The position numbers and the translations under genes are program-made. 40,398 nucleotides of DNA from Dehalococcoidia bacterium (lineage in GTDB: Bacteria > Chloroflexota > Dehalococcoidia > CAUJGQ01): NCBI GenBank assembly GCA_035310145.1, contig DATGEL010000140.1, positions 1-40,398 of the forward strand, read 5' to 3'. How positions within the stretch are numbered: position 1 is the stretch's first letter; every line of letters starts with the position of its first letter. Shown in pieces: positions 15,620-23,469 of this stretch. The notes below the pieces were generated by a model, which saw nothing but the letters and a program-made list of their open reading frames with translations, made no database searches and was not told where the DNA came from.

Positions 15620-16696
15620 TCAGGCCGCCTGCAGCGCGGGCAAGACCTCTTCCGTGAAGCGTCGCCGGGCGGCCTCGGCATCGACGCGGTCGGCGCCAAG
15701 CGAGGGGCCGCCGACGATCAGCCGGTCCAGTCCCAGCGCGATCAGCTGACGCAGCCGCCGCGCACAGTAGTCGCTCGGGCCGAAGATGGCAAAGCGCGAG
15801 GCGAAGTCGGCGTCGATCAGCGCGGCCTGCGGGCTGCCCGTGCGGGCGTGGCGGCGCATGTCGTAGGCGTCGTGGACGTTCTCGAACACGGCGCGGTCGC
15901 GCGCCGACGCCGGCCCAACGACGCGGCCGTGCATGGCGGAGAAGCGCGTGAACAGCGCCAGGCTGCCCTCGCCGAGCTGCTGTGCCGTGGCCGGATCGGG
16001 GTGCGCGACGACGGTGACGTAGGCGCCGAGCGGCAGCGCCAGCGGGTCGAGGCCGGCGCTGCGCCGCGCCTCGCGCGCCACGCCGATCGCCCAGCGCAGC
16101 CGCTCCGGCTCGGCGCCCACGGCGAAGCTGATGCGGTCGGCCACGGTCGCGGCCATGGCGATCACTTTCGGCCCGGTGGCAGCCACGTCCACAGGCACCT
16201 TCGGCAGGCCGGCGGCGACGTGGCGCAGCCAGGCGAGGCGGCTGGCCTCGGGCTGGCCGGCGAGGCCGAGCTTCGCCAGGTCGCCCTCCGGCGCAAACGG
16301 CACCTCTTCTCCGCGCAGGTAGCCCTGCAGGGCGCGGAGATAGCGGGCGAAGGCCGGCACGGAGGCGGGCGCGAAGCCGAGGTGGGCGAGGGCGGAGTCG
16401 CCGCGGCCGATGCCGAGCACGGCGCGGCCCCCGGATTCGGCGTGGACGCTGGCGATGGCGCCGGCGGTGACGGCGGGGTGGCGCGTGAAGGGATTGGTGA
16501 CGCCGGTGCCGAGCTTCAGCCGCGTCGTCGCCTGCGCCGCCAGCGCCAGCGCGACGTAGCAGTCGCCGGCGAGGTTCTGCGAATCGACGAAGGCGAGGCC
16601 GTCGAACCCGGCGCGCTCCGCCGCCGCTGCCTGGCGGGCGGACTGCCCCGGCACGCCCGCGCCGCTGGTCCAGACCTCGACCGCCGGCTCGGCCAT
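15620..16696 (-). CDS. LLM-class (F420-type) flavin oxidoreductase
   Basis: A 358-residue bacterial-luciferase-like TIM-barrel protein. Segments typical of F420-dependent members are EVWTSG at the start, ERAGFDGLAFVDSQN, TRLKLGTGVTNPFTRHPAVTA, GRAVLGIGRGDSALAHLG and VPVDVAATGPK, ending in GPSDYCARRLRQLIALGLDRLIVGGP. It probably uses F420H2 or FMN to reduce a small molecule. The ATG at 16696 has GGAGCGGG upstream; a TATACT at 16745-16750 (minus strand) would give a 40-nt leader. The first gene of a two-gene unit with the methyltransferase. It diverges from the zinc-ribbon gene. Confidence 0.85.
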   Translation of the reverse strand: MAEPAVEVWTSGAGVPGQSARQAAAAERAGFDGLAFVDSQNLAGDCYVALALAAQATTRLKLGTGVTNPFTRHPAVTAGAIASVHAESGGRAVLGIGRGDSALAHLGFAPASVPAFARYLRALQGYLRGEEVPFAPEGDLAKLGLAGQPEASRLAWLRHVAAGLPKVPVDVAATGPKVIAMAATVADRISFAVGAEPERLRWAIGVAREARRSAGLDPLALPLGAYVTVVAHPDPATAQQLGEGSLALFTRFSAMHGRVVGPASARDRAVFENVHDAYDMRRHARTGSPQAALIDADFASRFAIFGPSDYCARRLRQLIALGLDRLIVGGPSLGADRVDAEAARRRFTEEVLPALQAA

Positions 16697-16850
16697 CTCG
16701 CCCGCTCCATTTACACGCTGGTACGCTTGTGCGCTGCTGCGGGCAGTATAGCGATTCGGCGGGGCGCTCACCCGGTTGAGCGGTAGCGACGTCTGCTTGC
16801 GGATGTACACTCCTTGCACGGTTGTTCTGTGCCCGCCGGGAGGTGCCGAG

Positions 16851-17129
16851 ATGGCGATCGGCTGGTATCGCTGCCCGAACTGCGGCAACGCAAGCCCCGA
16901 ATGCTTCGACGAAGAGAGCGCCGAGGCGCCGGCCTGGGAGCCGGACCGCATCCCCTGCGACACCTGCGGCGAGCACGAAGTCGTGCTCTGCCCGCACTGT
17001 CTTACCGACTACGATCCGCACGGCTCGGACCGCGTCACCGTCGTGGCCGGCGCCCCGTTCCAGCCGCCCGCCGAGGTTGTGGCGCCGCCACGCCACGAGC
17101 AGACGTGGCCGCCGGCGAGCTGGCGCTGA
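16851..17129 (+). CDS. Small zinc-ribbon-like protein
   Basis: A 92-residue protein with three CxxC knuckles: CPNC (residues 8-11), CDTC and CPHC, separated by an acidic linker (CFDEESAEAPAWEPD). At least one zinc site of the zinc-ribbon kind is likely. The C-terminal third is Pro/Ala/Val-rich with no visible domain. The start MAIGWYRCP is preferred to the upstream ATG/TTG codons because GGGAGG lies 7 nt before it. It is a single gene diverging from the LLM oxidoreductase; its stop is followed directly by repeat module 12. Nucleic-acid or protein binding is possible, but nothing here decides it. Confidence 0.6.
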   Translation: MAIGWYRCPNCGNASPECFDEESAEAPAWEPDRIPCDTCGEHEVVLCPHCLTDYDPHGSDRVTVVAGAPFQPPAEVVAPPRHEQTWPPASWR

Positions 17130-17228
17130 GGAACGAGCAACGAGGATATTGAATGCAGGAACGAGGAAATAGCGGGGCTCGCGCCGGGCCCGCTCGTTCC
17201 CCCTATTTCCTCGTTCCTACTTCCTACC
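17130..17228. repeat. Heptad repeat module 12
   Basis: GGAACGA, GCAACGA and GGAAATA units, a GC-rich core (GCTCGCGCCGGGCCCGC), then CTCGTTCC and CCTATTTCCTCG units. It lies between convergent stops; both stop codons touch it. Confidence 0.88.
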
Positions 17229-17672
17229 TCAATTGGTCCGCAATCGGTACGTGAGGCGCAGGCGCTTGCCAGAAGCGGCAGCGGCGCGGGCGATCGCGGC
17301 CAGCTCTTCGAGGCGCGCGGGCAGGCCGGGGAAGTCGCGGGCCAGGGCGGCGAGTCGGGAATCGCCGCGCAGGGCGGCGGCCGCGGCGGTCGCGGCGGCG
17401 GCCAGCGGTTCGCCGGCCTGCCAGAGCCGCGCCAGCGCTGCGCGGTCCTCCTCGTCCTCCGGCTCGGCCGCGTCGAACTCCCAGAAGGGGCGCGTGTCTA
17501 CGCCGTGCTCGCGGCGCAGCAGCCGCGCCAGCGTCGAGAGCGGGTGCGTGGAGCCGTAGCGCTCGGCGGCGGCGAAGGAGAGAAAGGCGAGCAGGTCGGC
17601 CGTGTCGCCGCCGAAGCTGGCGCGGGGGCCGGCGCCTGCGGCCTCTTCGAGTTCGACGAGCAGCTCGCTCAC
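17229..17672 (-). CDS. Hypothetical protein, 147 aa (third gene of a small unknown operon)
   Basis: No family recognised. It is an acidic, strongly helical protein: a helical N terminus (SELLVELEEA), LLAFLSFAAAERYGSTHPLSTLARLLRRE, an acidic linker (EFDAAEPEDEED), Ala-rich helices, and a basic beta-like end (GKRLRLTYRLRTN). The start ATG overlaps the stop of the preceding gene by 4 nt (ATGA), so it is translationally coupled. It is the last member of a minus-strand run of HAD hydrolase plus three small genes. Confidence 0.6.
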   Translation of the reverse strand: MSELLVELEEAAGAGPRASFGGDTADLLAFLSFAAAERYGSTHPLSTLARLLRREHGVDTRPFWEFDAAEPEDEEDRAALARLWQAGEPLAAAATAAAAALRGDSRLAALARDFPGLPARLEELAAIARAAAASGKRLRLTYRLRTN

Positions 17673-18109
17673 GGCGCGGGCGCGTCGCCGATCGCATCGC
17701 CCAGCCGGTCGCGCATCTGCTCGGCCGCCTGCTCGACGCCGCTCTCCAGTGCCCGCAGGCCGGCGATGCGGCTCGCCAGCGCGGCCAGCGCGGCGACGCC
17801 CTGCTGCTCCATGCCCGCGCGCGCCTCGCGCAGCAGATCGACGCTGGCGCCCAGCAGTTGATCGAGCGCGTCGAGCACGCCGTGGCCGTCCTCGGGCGTG
17901 GAGGCGGCCTCGTGCTGCTGGCCGACGCTGATCAGCATCTGCACCAGCCGCTCGATCGCGCTGTCCGTGGCGGTCAGCAAAGTAACAGCGGCGCCGCCGG
18001 CCGCGGCGTCGTGCACGGCCTGGCCCCAGGCGGCCATCGCATCACCGTAGGCGGCGGAGATCTGCCGCAGCCAGTCGAAGAAGGTGCGATCAGCGCGAAG
18101 ATTCTGCAT
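17669..18109 (-). CDS. Hypothetical helical protein, 146 aa
   Basis: Unrecognised. It is predicted to be almost wholly helical, with heptad-like spacing of Leu/Ile/Ala (for example IERLVQMLISVGQQHEAA and LDALDQLLGASVDLLREA). It begins MQNLRADRTFFDWLRQ and ends in an Asp/Ala/Pro tail. It could be a coiled-coil or four-helix-bundle partner of the following gene, to which it is coupled by a 4-nt overlap. There is no signal peptide, membrane segment or catalytic motif. Confidence 0.6.
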   Translation of the reverse strand: MQNLRADRTFFDWLRQISAAYGDAMAAWGQAVHDAAAGGAAVTLLTATDSAIERLVQMLISVGQQHEAASTPEDGHGVLDALDQLLGASVDLLREARAGMEQQGVAALAALASRIAGLRALESGVEQAAEQMRDRLGDAIGDAPAP

Positions 18110-18143
18110 CGGTCTCCATCATGGGTGGGATCGGGCGGGGCGT

Positions 18144-18452
18144 TCAGGGGCGCGGCGCGGGGCGCAGCCGCGCCAGCTCTTCGGCCTCCGCGAGCTGTGC
18201 CGGCGCTTGATAGGCGTCGCCGAGCAGGCGCTCGCGATCGGCCGGCCAGAGCGTCGTTTCCAGCGCCCAGGGCCCCTCCCAGCCGCAGCCCTGGCCGCAG
18301 GGGCGCAAGTCGCCCTCCGCGTCGAGCGCGGCGAACAGCGCCCGCGCCCCCTCCCGCCGCGCCGCCGTCACCAGCCGCGCCACCAGCTCCGGCGGGGCGA
18401 GGCGCCCGGCGGCGGCGATCAGGCGCTCCAGCTCGGCCTCGCGGTCGTCCAT
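18144..18452 (-). CDS. Hypothetical protein, 102 aa
   Basis: Unrecognised small protein. The N-terminal half is helical and charged (MDDREAELERLIAAAG, VARLVTAARREGARALFAAL). The middle has a Cys-containing turn CGQGCGWEGPW, and the end is acidic and Leu/Ala-rich. The paired cysteines may bind metal or form a disulfide. It lies 31 nt after the HAD gene and 34 nt before the next, so probably belongs to the same transcript. Confidence 0.55.
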   Translation of the reverse strand: MDDREAELERLIAAAGRLAPPELVARLVTAARREGARALFAALDAEGDLRPCGQGCGWEGPWALETTLWPADRERLLGDAYQAPAQLAEAEELARLRPAPRP

Positions 18453-18483
18453 CGTCCTGCTCTCTCCGCGGTGTCGTGATCGG

Positions 18484-19236
18484 CTACGCCCGCGACGGCG
18501 AGCCGTTGATGCGGGCGATCAGCGCCGGCAGCTCGGCCAGGTGCTCGATCACGGCGCTGGGCGCGATGTGAACCGGCAGCTCGGACAGGTGGCCGTTGGT
18601 TTTGAGCACGGCGCGCATGCCGGCGCCCAGGGCGCCGCCGATGTCGTCGATCGGCCGGTCGCCGATCATCACGCAGTGCTCGTGCGCCACGCCCAGCCGC
18701 GCGGCCACGGTGTAAAAGACCTCCGGGTGCGGCTTGGAGTGCGGCAGGTCCGAGGTGTAGACCAGCTCGTCGAGATAGTGGTTGAGGCCGTGCGTGGCGA
18801 GGTCGGCGTTGTGCCAGGCGGCCGCCCACCAGGTGTTGGAGAGCAGGCCCAGGCGGTAGCCCTGGCCGCGCAGGTAAGCCAACGTGGGCGCGGCGTCGGC
18901 GAAGGGCCGCGCCCAGCCGTCGAGGGCGCGGGCGCAGGCGTCCAGCACGGTCAGGATCGTCCGCTCGTCGGCGCGGCGGCCGAGGCGGGCGTAGCCGTCG
19001 CGCACGAGGCCGGAAGGCGGACCGCTCCAGTGCTCGGTGTCGACGCGCCGCCAGTGCTCCAGTTCGGCCGCCAGCATCGCCTCGACGAATGCGGCCCGCT
19101 CGGGCGCATCCTCGGGGCGCAGGGCGAGGAGCTGATCGTGTGTGCCGCCCCAGCGCGCGGCGACCTGCTGGTCCCAGTCGGGAAACTCCAGCAGCGTGCC
19201 GCCGAGGTCAAAGATGATCGCGCGGACTTCGACCAT
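18484..19236 (-). CDS. HAD-superfamily hydrolase
   Basis: A 250-residue haloacid-dehalogenase-fold protein, the size of subfamily IA phosphatases. Motif I is FDLGGT, so the nucleophile Asp10 is present but the usual second Asp is Gly12, a known variant. A helical cap spans about 20-110. Motif II is LLSNT, motif III is the Lys in PHSKPHPEVF, and motif IV is IGDRPIDDIGGA. The likely reaction is phosphate-ester hydrolysis of an unknown substrate; the Gly in motif I may lower activity. The ATG lies directly against repeat module 13. It is probably the first gene of the four-gene minus-strand run. Confidence 0.85.
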   Translation of the reverse strand: MVEVRAIIFDLGGTLLEFPDWDQQVAARWGGTHDQLLALRPEDAPERAAFVEAMLAAELEHWRRVDTEHWSGPPSGLVRDGYARLGRRADERTILTVLDACARALDGWARPFADAAPTLAYLRGQGYRLGLLSNTWWAAAWHNADLATHGLNHYLDELVYTSDLPHSKPHPEVFYTVAARLGVAHEHCVMIGDRPIDDIGGALGAGMRAVLKTNGHLSELPVHIAPSAVIEHLAELPALIARINGSPSRA

Positions 19237-19390
19237 AGGGGTAGGGTACAAGGTACAGGAAACAGGGAACAGGGAAGAGGGAAGAGGGGCGAGGAAGTAG
19301 AAACGAGGAACGAGAGGGGAGGCCGCGGTACCCCTATTTCCTATCTCCTCGTTCCCTTTTCCTCGATCCTGTTCCCTCTTCCCTCGTCCT
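19237..19390. repeat. Heptad repeat module 13
   Basis: The longest module: GGGTACA, GGAAACA, GGGAACA, GGGAAGA and GGAACGA units. The core GGCCGCGGTACCCC is the reverse complement of the module 4 core type. The pyrimidine arm contains CTATTTCC, CCTCGTTCC and CTGTTCC. It fills the divergent gap between the HAD and DUF2071 genes. Confidence 0.88.
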
Positions 19391-19404
19391 GCGGCAGGCA
19401 AACA

Positions 19405-20133
19405 ATGAGCGAGGTATACCGGCCGTATCCGCCGCCGTGCGGACCCTGGCTGCTGGCGCAGACGTGGAGCGACCTGCTCTTTGTGCACTGGCCCGTGCCG
19501 GCCGAGGCGCTGCGGCCCTTGCTGCCGGCAGGGCTGCCGCTCGACACCTTCGACGGCGCGGCGTGGCTGGGCGTGGTGCCCTTCCGCATGAGCGGCGTGC
19601 GCCCGCGCCTGCTGCCGGCGCTGCCCTGGCTCTCGACCTTTCCCGAGCTGAACGTGCGCACCTATGTCGTACGCGACGGCCGGCCCGGCGTCTTCTTCTT
19701 CAGCCTCGACGCGGGCAACCCCGCGGCCGTGGCGCTGGGCCGCGGCGCCTTCAGGCTGCCGTACTTCCGCGCCCGCATGCTCAGCACGCGCGGCCAAACC
19801 ATTGCCTACGTGAGCGAGCGCAGGCACCGCGGCGCTCCGCCGGCCCGCTTCGTCGGGGAGTATGCGCCGGTCGGGCCGGCGGCGCCGCCTCCGCGGGGTT
19901 CGCTGGCCCACTTCCTCACGGCGCGCTACTGCCTCTATGCGGCCGATCGCGCCGGGCGGCTGTATCGCGCCGAGATCGACCACGCGCCCTGGCCGTTGCA
20001 GCCGGCGACGGCGACGATCGCGGCGAACACGATGTCCTCCGCGCACGGGATCGCGCCGCCCGAGCAGCCGCCGTTGCTGCACTTCGCGCGACGGCTGGCG
20101 GTGCGCGTCTGGCCGTTGCGGCGGCTCGCCTGA
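19405..20133 (+). CDS. DUF2071 family protein (YqjF-like)
   Basis: A 242-residue protein of the DUF2071/YqjF family (acetoacetate-decarboxylase-like fold). Features are QTWSDLLFVHWPVPAEALRPLLP at the N terminus, AWLGVVPFRMSGVRPR, PELNVRTYV, GVFFFSLDAGN and the C-terminal SSAHGIAPPEQPPLLHFARRL. The biochemical role of the family is unknown. The start MSEVYRPY follows the pyrimidine arm of module 13 with only weak ribosome-binding sequence. The stop is followed by an inverted repeat (20134-20193) that separates it from the debranching enzyme. Confidence 0.82.
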   Translation: MSEVYRPYPPPCGPWLLAQTWSDLLFVHWPVPAEALRPLLPAGLPLDTFDGAAWLGVVPFRMSGVRPRLLPALPWLSTFPELNVRTYVVRDGRPGVFFFSLDAGNPAAVALGRGAFRLPYFRARMLSTRGQTIAYVSERRHRGAPPARFVGEYAPVGPAAPPPRGSLAHFLTARYCLYAADRAGRLYRAEIDHAPWPLQPATATIAANTMSSAHGIAPPEQPPLLHFARRLAVRVWPLRRLA

Positions 20134-20193
20134 GGGCGGCCGCTGCTGCGGGAGGGAGTGCACAATACTTCATCGGCGGCTCGGCGGCCGCCC
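20134..20193. repeat. Perfect 10-bp inverted repeat after DUF2071
   Basis: GGGCGGCCGC at 20134-20143 is repeated inverted as GCGGCCGCCC at 20184-20193 with a 40-nt loop. It starts at the base after the TGA. It may act as a transcript 3' structure or boundary before the debranching-enzyme gene; there is no U-tract. Confidence 0.6.
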
Positions 20194-20258
20194 TGCCGGG
20201 CGGGTACGCTGAAGGCAGGGCGCCGCGCGGCGGCAGCAGGCATGGAGGAAGCACGGCG

Positions 20259-22484
20259 ATGGGGATTGAGATCCGCGTGGGGCCGCCGGTTCTGACGATC
20301 AACCGCGGACGCACGTTCATGGTCACCGATCTGGGCGGACAGATCGATCAAGCGGAGCCGCAGGGCGTGTTCGTCGACGACACGCGCTTCCTCAGCACCT
20401 ACTCCTTCTACATTAACGATCGGCCCTGGGAGCTGGTGACCTCCGCCGCCGTCACCTATTTCGCCGCGCGGCTGGACCTGGTCAATCCGGATGTGCTGAC
20501 GCCTTCCGAGCGGCCGCACGAGTGGAAGAGCACGATGGCGGCGCAGACCGTCGCTCTCACGATCGACCGCATGGTGGAGGACGACTGCATCCGCGAGCAC
20601 TTTTCGATCAGCAACTTCTCGCAGGACCGCGTGCGCTTCAACTTCGAGCTGGTGTTGCGCTCCGACTTCGCCGATATCTTCGAGGTGAAATCCGGCAACA
20701 TCGTGCGGCGCGGCGCGATGGAGACGCGCTGGAACGACGAGCGGCAGGAGATCCACACGCTCTACCGCAACGGCGACTTCTCGCGGCGCTTCCGCTACCG
20801 CGTGATGGAGCACGACCAGCCGGCGGCCTACGCCAACGGCCGCCTGATCTTCGAGATCCAGCTCGGCGCGGGCGAGAGCTGGCAGGCGCGCGGCCTGATG
20901 CTGCTGGAGCACGACGAGCACCCGCGCGAACATCCGCACCTCGCCAACCGCACGCACCGCCGCCGTGCCCACGAGCACAGCATCGCCGACCTGCCGCGCG
21001 ACGACGTCATGGAGGACTGGCGCACGGCCTGCTCGCAGGTGAACACGCCGAACGAGCACGTCTACCGCGCCTACGACCAGGCGGTGCGCGACATGGCGGC
21101 GCTGCGCCTGCCGGAGCGCAGCGAGCATCAGAACAGCTTCCTGCCGGCGGCGGGCGTGCCCTGGTTCGTGACCCTCTTCGGCCGTGACAGCCTGATCGTT
21201 TCCCTGCAGAACATGATGGTGCATGCGCCGTTCGCCGTGGCCACGCTGGAGGAGCTGGCGCGGTGGCAGGCGCAGGAGCGCGACGACTGGCGCGACGCAC
21301 AGCCGGGCAAGATCCTGCACGAGCTGCGCCACGGTGAGCTGGCGCACTTCAACCTGATTCCGCACACGCCCTACTACGGCACGGCCGATGCGACCATCCT
21401 CTACCTGATCGTGCTGCACGAGGCGTGGAAGTGGACCGGCGATCTGGAGTTGGTCAAACGCCTGCTGCCCGTGGCTGAACGCTGCCTGGCGTGGATCGAG
21501 AACTACGGCGATTTGGACGGCGACGGCTTCCAGGAGTACAAGACCTTCTCCGATCAGGGCTACGAGAACATGGCCTGGAAGGACGCCGGCGACGCCGTCA
21601 TCTACGGCGACGGCAGCCAGGTCCAGCAGCCGAAGGCGCTCTGCGAGCTGCAGGGCTACGCCTACGACGCCTGGCAGCGCATGGCGGAGATCTACGACGT
21701 GCTTGGCCAGCCGGAGCGGGCGCAGAGGCTGCGCGACCAGGCCGATGGGCTGCGCAGCGCCTTCGACCGCGCCTTCTGGCTGGAGGAGGAGGGAACCTAC
21801 GCCTTCACTCTTGACCCGGAGAAGCGGCCATCAACCGCGGTAGCCTCGAACGCCGGGCAGTGCCTGTGGAGCGGCATCGCCCGGCCCGCGCGCGCCGGGC
21901 GCGTGGTCGAGCGGCTGCTGAAAGAGGACATGTTCAGCGGCTGGGGCATTCGCACACTCTCTTCAGAGAACCCGGCCTACAATCCGTACTCCTACCAGCG
22001 TGGCTCTGTCTGGCCGCACGACAACGGCATCATCGCCGCCGGCTTCAAGCGCTACGGCTACGCCGAGGAGATGAACCGCGTGGCGCGCGCCGTCTTCGAC
22101 GCCGCGCGCTGCTTTCTTAGCTACCGGCTGCCCGAAGTCTACGCCGGCATGCCGCGCGTGCCCGATTCGTTTCCGGCGCAGTACATCGGCGCCAACATTC
22201 CGCAGGCGTGGGCGGCCGGCAGCATCTTTCACTTCCTGCAATCGATCCTGGGCCTGCGCGCCGACGCGCCCAACGGCGTACTCTACCTCGACCCCACGCT
22301 GCCGCACTGGCTCTGGGATCTCGATCTCAACAACCTCTCCGTGGGCAAGACGCGCCTGCACCTGCACTTCGAGCGGCGCCGCGACGGCTCTTCCTACTGG
22401 GAGGTGGCGCGCCAGGACGGCGCCCCGCTCGCCGTCAAGCAGGAGGCGTGGCAGCAGGCGGACGGCGCGGAGACGGGGAAATAG
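20259..22484 (+). CDS. Amylo-alpha-1,6-glucosidase (GH133 glycogen debranching enzyme type)
   Basis: A 741-residue two-domain protein. The N-terminal beta-rich domain (about 12-215, GDE_N type) contains RGRTFMVTDLGG and FVDDTRFLS. The C-terminal (alpha/alpha)6 domain (about 260-740) has LFGRDSLI (307-313), GKILHELRHGELA, WKDAGDAVIYGDGS and SYQRGSVWPHDNGIIAAG. In the family it hydrolyses alpha-1,6 branches of glycogen-like polymers, or acts on related oligosaccharides. No signal peptide, so cytoplasmic. A GGAGGAA motif precedes the ATG. No other glycogen gene is in the window. The stop TAG is inside a GGAAATA repeat unit, so the C-terminal ETGK is partly repeat-encoded. Confidence 0.9.
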   Translation: MGIEIRVGPPVLTINRGRTFMVTDLGGQIDQAEPQGVFVDDTRFLSTYSFYINDRPWELVTSAAVTYFAARLDLVNPDVLTPSERPHEWKSTMAAQTVALTIDRMVEDDCIREHFSISNFSQDRVRFNFELVLRSDFADIFEVKSGNIVRRGAMETRWNDERQEIHTLYRNGDFSRRFRYRVMEHDQPAAYANGRLIFEIQLGAGESWQARGLMLLEHDEHPREHPHLANRTHRRRAHEHSIADLPRDDVMEDWRTACSQVNTPNEHVYRAYDQAVRDMAALRLPERSEHQNSFLPAAGVPWFVTLFGRDSLIVSLQNMMVHAPFAVATLEELARWQAQERDDWRDAQPGKILHELRHGELAHFNLIPHTPYYGTADATILYLIVLHEAWKWTGDLELVKRLLPVAERCLAWIENYGDLDGDGFQEYKTFSDQGYENMAWKDAGDAVIYGDGSQVQQPKALCELQGYAYDAWQRMAEIYDVLGQPERAQRLRDQADGLRSAFDRAFWLEEEGTYAFTLDPEKRPSTAVASNAGQCLWSGIARPARAGRVVERLLKEDMFSGWGIRTLSSENPAYNPYSYQRGSVWPHDNGIIAAGFKRYGYAEEMNRVARAVFDAARCFLSYRLPEVYAGMPRVPDSFPAQYIGANIPQAWAAGSIFHFLQSILGLRADAPNGVLYLDPTLPHWLWDLDLNNLSVGKTRLHLHFERRRDGSSYWEVARQDGAPLAVKQEAWQQADGAETGK

Positions 22485-22581
22485 AATTCAGGAAATAGAA
22501 GGGAGGAACGAGGAACGAGGAACCTGGCCCGAGACAGCTAATTTCTATTTCCTCGTTCCTATTTCCTCGTTCCTGTCACCT
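22477..22581. repeat. Heptad repeat module 14
   Basis: GGAAATA units (supplying the upstream stop), three GGAACGA units, a core CTGGCCCGAGACAGC, then CTATTTCCTCGTTCC units and CTGTCACC. It lies between the convergent GH133 and MBL genes; the MBL TAG stop touches its other edge. Confidence 0.88.
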
Positions 22582-23413
22582 AGATCCCCTGCCAGCGGCG
22601 CTTGCCCTCCACGCGCACGAACGCGCCGATGCCCGGATAAGGGTAGTGGCCGGCGCAGACCTTCAGCCCCTCGCGCTCGATGCGGTCGAAGACCTCGGCG
22701 CGCGTCTTCTGGCTGGCGGCCGGGTCCACGTCGAAGCCGGGGCACCAATCGGTGTGTTCGAGCTGGGCCATGGAGTGGGTCACGTCGCCCAGGATGATCG
22801 CCTTCTCGCCGCCGGAGTTGAGCAGGAACGCCTGGTGGCCGGGCGTGTGCCCCGGTGTGAACAGCGCGGAGACGCCCGGCGCGACGGTCACGTCGCCGTC
22901 GACCAGATCGACGAGCCCGTGGGCGTGGACCGGCTCGGCGCAGAGACCGATCACCGGGTTGTCCTTCTTGATGTGCTCCTGCGTCCAGTACTCCCACTCT
23001 TTGCGCTGCACGATGTGGCGGGCGTTCTTGAACAGCGTCTCCGGCTTGCCCGATTTGTCGATCGTGCACCAGCCGATGTGGTCGAGGTGCAGGTGGGTGA
23101 TCAGCACGCGCTCGATCTGGTCGGGCGCGACGCCGGCCTTCTCCAGCTCGCCGGGCAGCTTGCCCATCGGCATACCGCCGCCGCGTCCGCCGACGCCGGC
23201 ATCGACCAGCGTGCGGCTGTTGCCCTGGACGAGCAGGAACATGCCGAAGTTGAGCGGCACGTTGCCCTCGGGCGTCAGGTACTGCTTCACCTCCGGCTCG
23301 TTCCAGGCCTCGGCCGGGACGGCGGGCATGAAGCCGGACGGCGGCGGCGTAAAGCCTCCGTCCGAGAGCGGAATGACGGTGATCTCCCCGACCTTGAGGA
23401 TGGGCGCTGGCAT
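22580..23413 (-). CDS. MBL-fold metallo-hydrolase
   Basis: A 277-residue metallo-beta-lactamase-fold enzyme. The signature HLHLDH (residues 107-112) and GHTPGH (188-193) supply dinuclear zinc ligands, together with the Asp in ILGDVTHS and the late His in CAGHYPYPG. The plan resembles AHL-lactonase/organophosphate-hydrolase-like members, but the substrate is unknown. The ATG at 23413 is chosen over an upstream ATG because AAGGAGG lies 6 nt before it. A TATACT (23446-23451, minus strand) gives a leader of about 26 nt. It diverges from the MetF-like gene with a 56-bp gap. Confidence 0.87.
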   Translation of the reverse strand: MPAPILKVGEITVIPLSDGGFTPPPSGFMPAVPAEAWNEPEVKQYLTPEGNVPLNFGMFLLVQGNSRTLVDAGVGGRGGGMPMGKLPGELEKAGVAPDQIERVLITHLHLDHIGWCTIDKSGKPETLFKNARHIVQRKEWEYWTQEHIKKDNPVIGLCAEPVHAHGLVDLVDGDVTVAPGVSALFTPGHTPGHQAFLLNSGGEKAIILGDVTHSMAQLEHTDWCPGFDVDPAASQKTRAEVFDRIEREGLKVCAGHYPYPGIGAFVRVEGKRRWQGI

Positions 23414-23444
23414 CCACTGCCTCCTTCTTGCTTGGCGCACGCCG

Positions 23445-23451
23445 TAGTATA
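23445..23451. promoter_or_regulatory. Overlapping divergent -10 elements
   Basis: On the minus strand TATACT (23446-23451) fits the MBL gene. On the plus strand TAGTAT (23445-23450) fits the MetF-like gene. Two promoters sharing their -10 bases would be mutually exclusive. Confidence 0.4.
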
Positions 23452-23469
23452 GGCGTTCGGAGGCGTTGC

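Noticed and set aside
18484-19236. Inactive HAD protein because motif I is DLGGT instead of DxDGT
   Set aside because: The nucleophile Asp and motifs II-IV are intact, and DxGGT is a common functional variant in this subfamily.
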